Source: Nematostella vectensis (taxonomy: Eukaryota > Cnidaria > Anthozoa > Actiniaria > Edwardsiidae). Taken from it: a DNA stretch of 64,000 nucleotides. Position 1 is the first letter of the stretch. Each line of letters starts with the position of its first letter. Positions 62,241 through 64,000 of this stretch are shown piece by piece. The position numbers were made by a program, and so were the translations under genes. Location of the stretch: NCBI RefSeq assembly GCF_932526225.1, contig NC_064037.1:17522471-17586470 (forward strand), in the 5' to 3' direction. The notes beneath the pieces were generated by a model. It was not told the origin of the DNA. It did not search any database and worked only from the letters and a program-made list of their open reading frames with translations.

Positions 62241-64000
62241 AGACAGACGACCAAGCCACTAGCCTATCACATTCGTAGACAGACGACCAAGCCACTAGAC
62301 TAACGTGACAGACGACCAAGCCACTAGACTATCCTGACAGACGATCAGGGCACTAGACTATCCTGACAGACGATCAAGCCACTAGACTATCCTGACAGAC
62401 GATCAAGCCACTAGACTATCCTGACAGACGATCAAGCCACTAGACTATCCTGACAGACGATCAAGCCACTAGACTATCCTGACAGACGATCAGGGCACTA
62501 GACTATCCTGACAGACGATCAGGCCACTAGACTATCCTGACAGACGATCAAGCCACTAGACTATCCTGACAGACGATCAAGCCACTAGACTAACGTGACA
62601 GACGACCAAGCCACTAGACTATCCTGACAGACGATCAGGCCACTAGACTATCCTGACAGACGATCAGGGCACTAGACTATCCTGACAGACGATCAAGCCA
62701 CTAGACTAACGTGACAGACGACCAAGCCACTAGACTATCCTGACAGACGATCAGGCCACTAGACTATCCTGACAGACGATCAGGGCACTAGACTATCCTG
62801 ACAGACGATCAGGGCACTAGACTATCCTGACAGACGATCAAGCCACTAGACTATCCTGACAGACGATCAAGCCACTAGACTATCCTGACAGACGATCAGG
62901 GCACTAGACTATCCTGACAGACGATCAGGGCACTAGACTATCCTGACAGACGATCAGGGCACTAGACTATCCTGACAGACGATCAAGCCACTAGACTATC
63001 CTGACAGACGATCAAGCCACTAGACTATCCTGACAGACGATCAGGCCACTAGACTATCCTGACAGACGATCAGGCCACTAGACTATCCTGACAGACGATC
63101 AGGCCACTAGACTATCCTGACAGACGATCAAGCCACTAGACTATCCTGACAGACGATCAAGCCACTAGACTATCCTGACAGACGATCAAGCCACTAGACT
63201 ATCCTGACAGACGATCAAGCCACTAGACTATCCTGACAGACGATCAAGCCACTAGACTATCGTAGACAGACGATCAAGCCACTAGACTATCGTAGGCAGA
63301 CGATCAAGCCACTAGACTATCCTGACAGACGATCAAGCCACTAGACTATCCTGACAGACGATCAAGCCACTAGACTATCCTGACAGACGATCAAGCCACT
63401 AGACTATCCTGACAGACGATCAAGCCACTAGACTATCCTGACAGACGATCAAGCCACTAGACTATCCTGACAGACGATCAGGCCACTAGACTATCCTGAC
63501 AGACGATCAGGGCACTAGACTATCCTGACAGACGATCAAGCCACTAGACTATCCTGACAGACGATCAAGCCACTAGACTATCCTGACAGACGACCAAGCC
63601 ACTAGACTATCCTGACAGACGATCAAGCCACTAGACTATCCTGACAGACGATCAAGCCACTAGACTATCCTGACAGACGATCAAGCCACTAGACTATCCT
63701 GACAGACGATCAGGGCACTAGACTATCCTGACAGACGATCAGGGCACTAGACTATACTGACAGACGATCAAGCCACTAGACTATCCTGACAGACGATCAG
63801 GGCACTAGACTATCCTGACAGACGATCAAGCCACTAGACTATCCTGACAGACGACCAAGCCACTAGACTATCCTGACAGACGATCAAGCCACTAGACTAT
63901 CCTGACAGACGATCAAGCCACTAGACTATCCTGACAGACGATCAAGCCACTAGACTATCCTGACAGACGATCAAGCCACTAGACTATCCTGACAGACGAT
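62195..64000. repeat. 29-bp minisatellite (~62 copies) derived from the tRNA-like box A, continues past window end
   Basis: Unit GACAGACGATCAAGCCACTA plus GACTATCCT. On the minus strand it reads AGGATAGTCTAGTGGCTTG, i.e. the box A part of the adjacent tRNA-like element. The first units (62195-62330) still carry the longer CATTCGTAGACAGACG form of that element, giving a transition from single copy to array. Variants are AAGCCAC, AGGCCAC and AGGGCAC. It lies in an upstream intron or flank of the AUTS2 gene. Confidence 0.95.

Noticed and set aside
62195-64000. CRISPR array (regular 29-bp repeats)
   Set aside because: Units are directly head to tail with no unique spacers, in an animal genome. 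The same holds for all other arrays in the window.

Overview
This is a nuclear window from an animal genome, most likely an anthozoan cnidarian such as a sea anemone. The reasons are the GT-AG spliced genes, animal-specific families (SPRING1, AUTS2, tropomyosin, WAP and thyroglobulin type-1 domains), compact genes, short inverted-repeat elements and a tRNA-derived repeat. The species is inference. No bacterial, viral or organellar signal was seen. I built the gene models by hand, joining exons only where GT-AG sites, codon phase and family motifs agreed. For three genes the summed exon lengths close exactly on a stop codon.

Layout: (1) 152-502 (-) is one exon of an unrecognised gene running off the left edge. 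(2) 503-3654 is intergenic with two foldback elements and a diverged inverted-repeat pair. (3) 3655-5317 (-) is a complete SPRING1 (C12orf49-type) gene, 4 exons, 191 aa. (4) 6833-9917 is a 46-bp minisatellite, followed by about 6.9 kb of AT-rich DNA with one ancient duplication and no gene that I can support. (5) 16812-25852 (+) is an 8-exon, 490-aa secreted protein: WAP, two thyroglobulin type-1 domains and a trypsin-like protease. (6) 30188-30958 (+) is an intronless 256-aa tropomyosin. (7) 34195-55918 (-) is a complete 20-exon, 782-aa DDX43-like DEAD-box helicase with an RGG-rich N-terminus, a KH domain and a C-terminal CCHC knuckle. (8) 58167-61926 (-) is the 3' half of an AUTS2-family gene whose 5' part lies beyond the right edge. 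(9) 62150-64000 is a tRNA-like element whose box A region is expanded as a 29-bp minisatellite to the window end.

The most striking feature is the tandem repeats, which fill roughly a third of the window by my count. Many are not random intron sequence. Their units carry a copy of the splice junction of the exon they touch: the last bases of the exon plus its 5' splice site (helicase introns 1, 4, 8, 18; protease intron 4; an AUTS2 intron) or the 3' splice site (helicase intron 15). In helicase intron 8 each 63-bp unit repeats the last 33 or so coding bases of exon 8 with its donor, about 41 times. The real exons are therefore next to arrays of tens to more than a hundred decoy splice sites. 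Use of a decoy donor would in each case checked put a stop codon within a few codons to about 20. This junction-derived minisatellite pattern, recurring in three unrelated genes, is my main candidate for an undescribed phenomenon.
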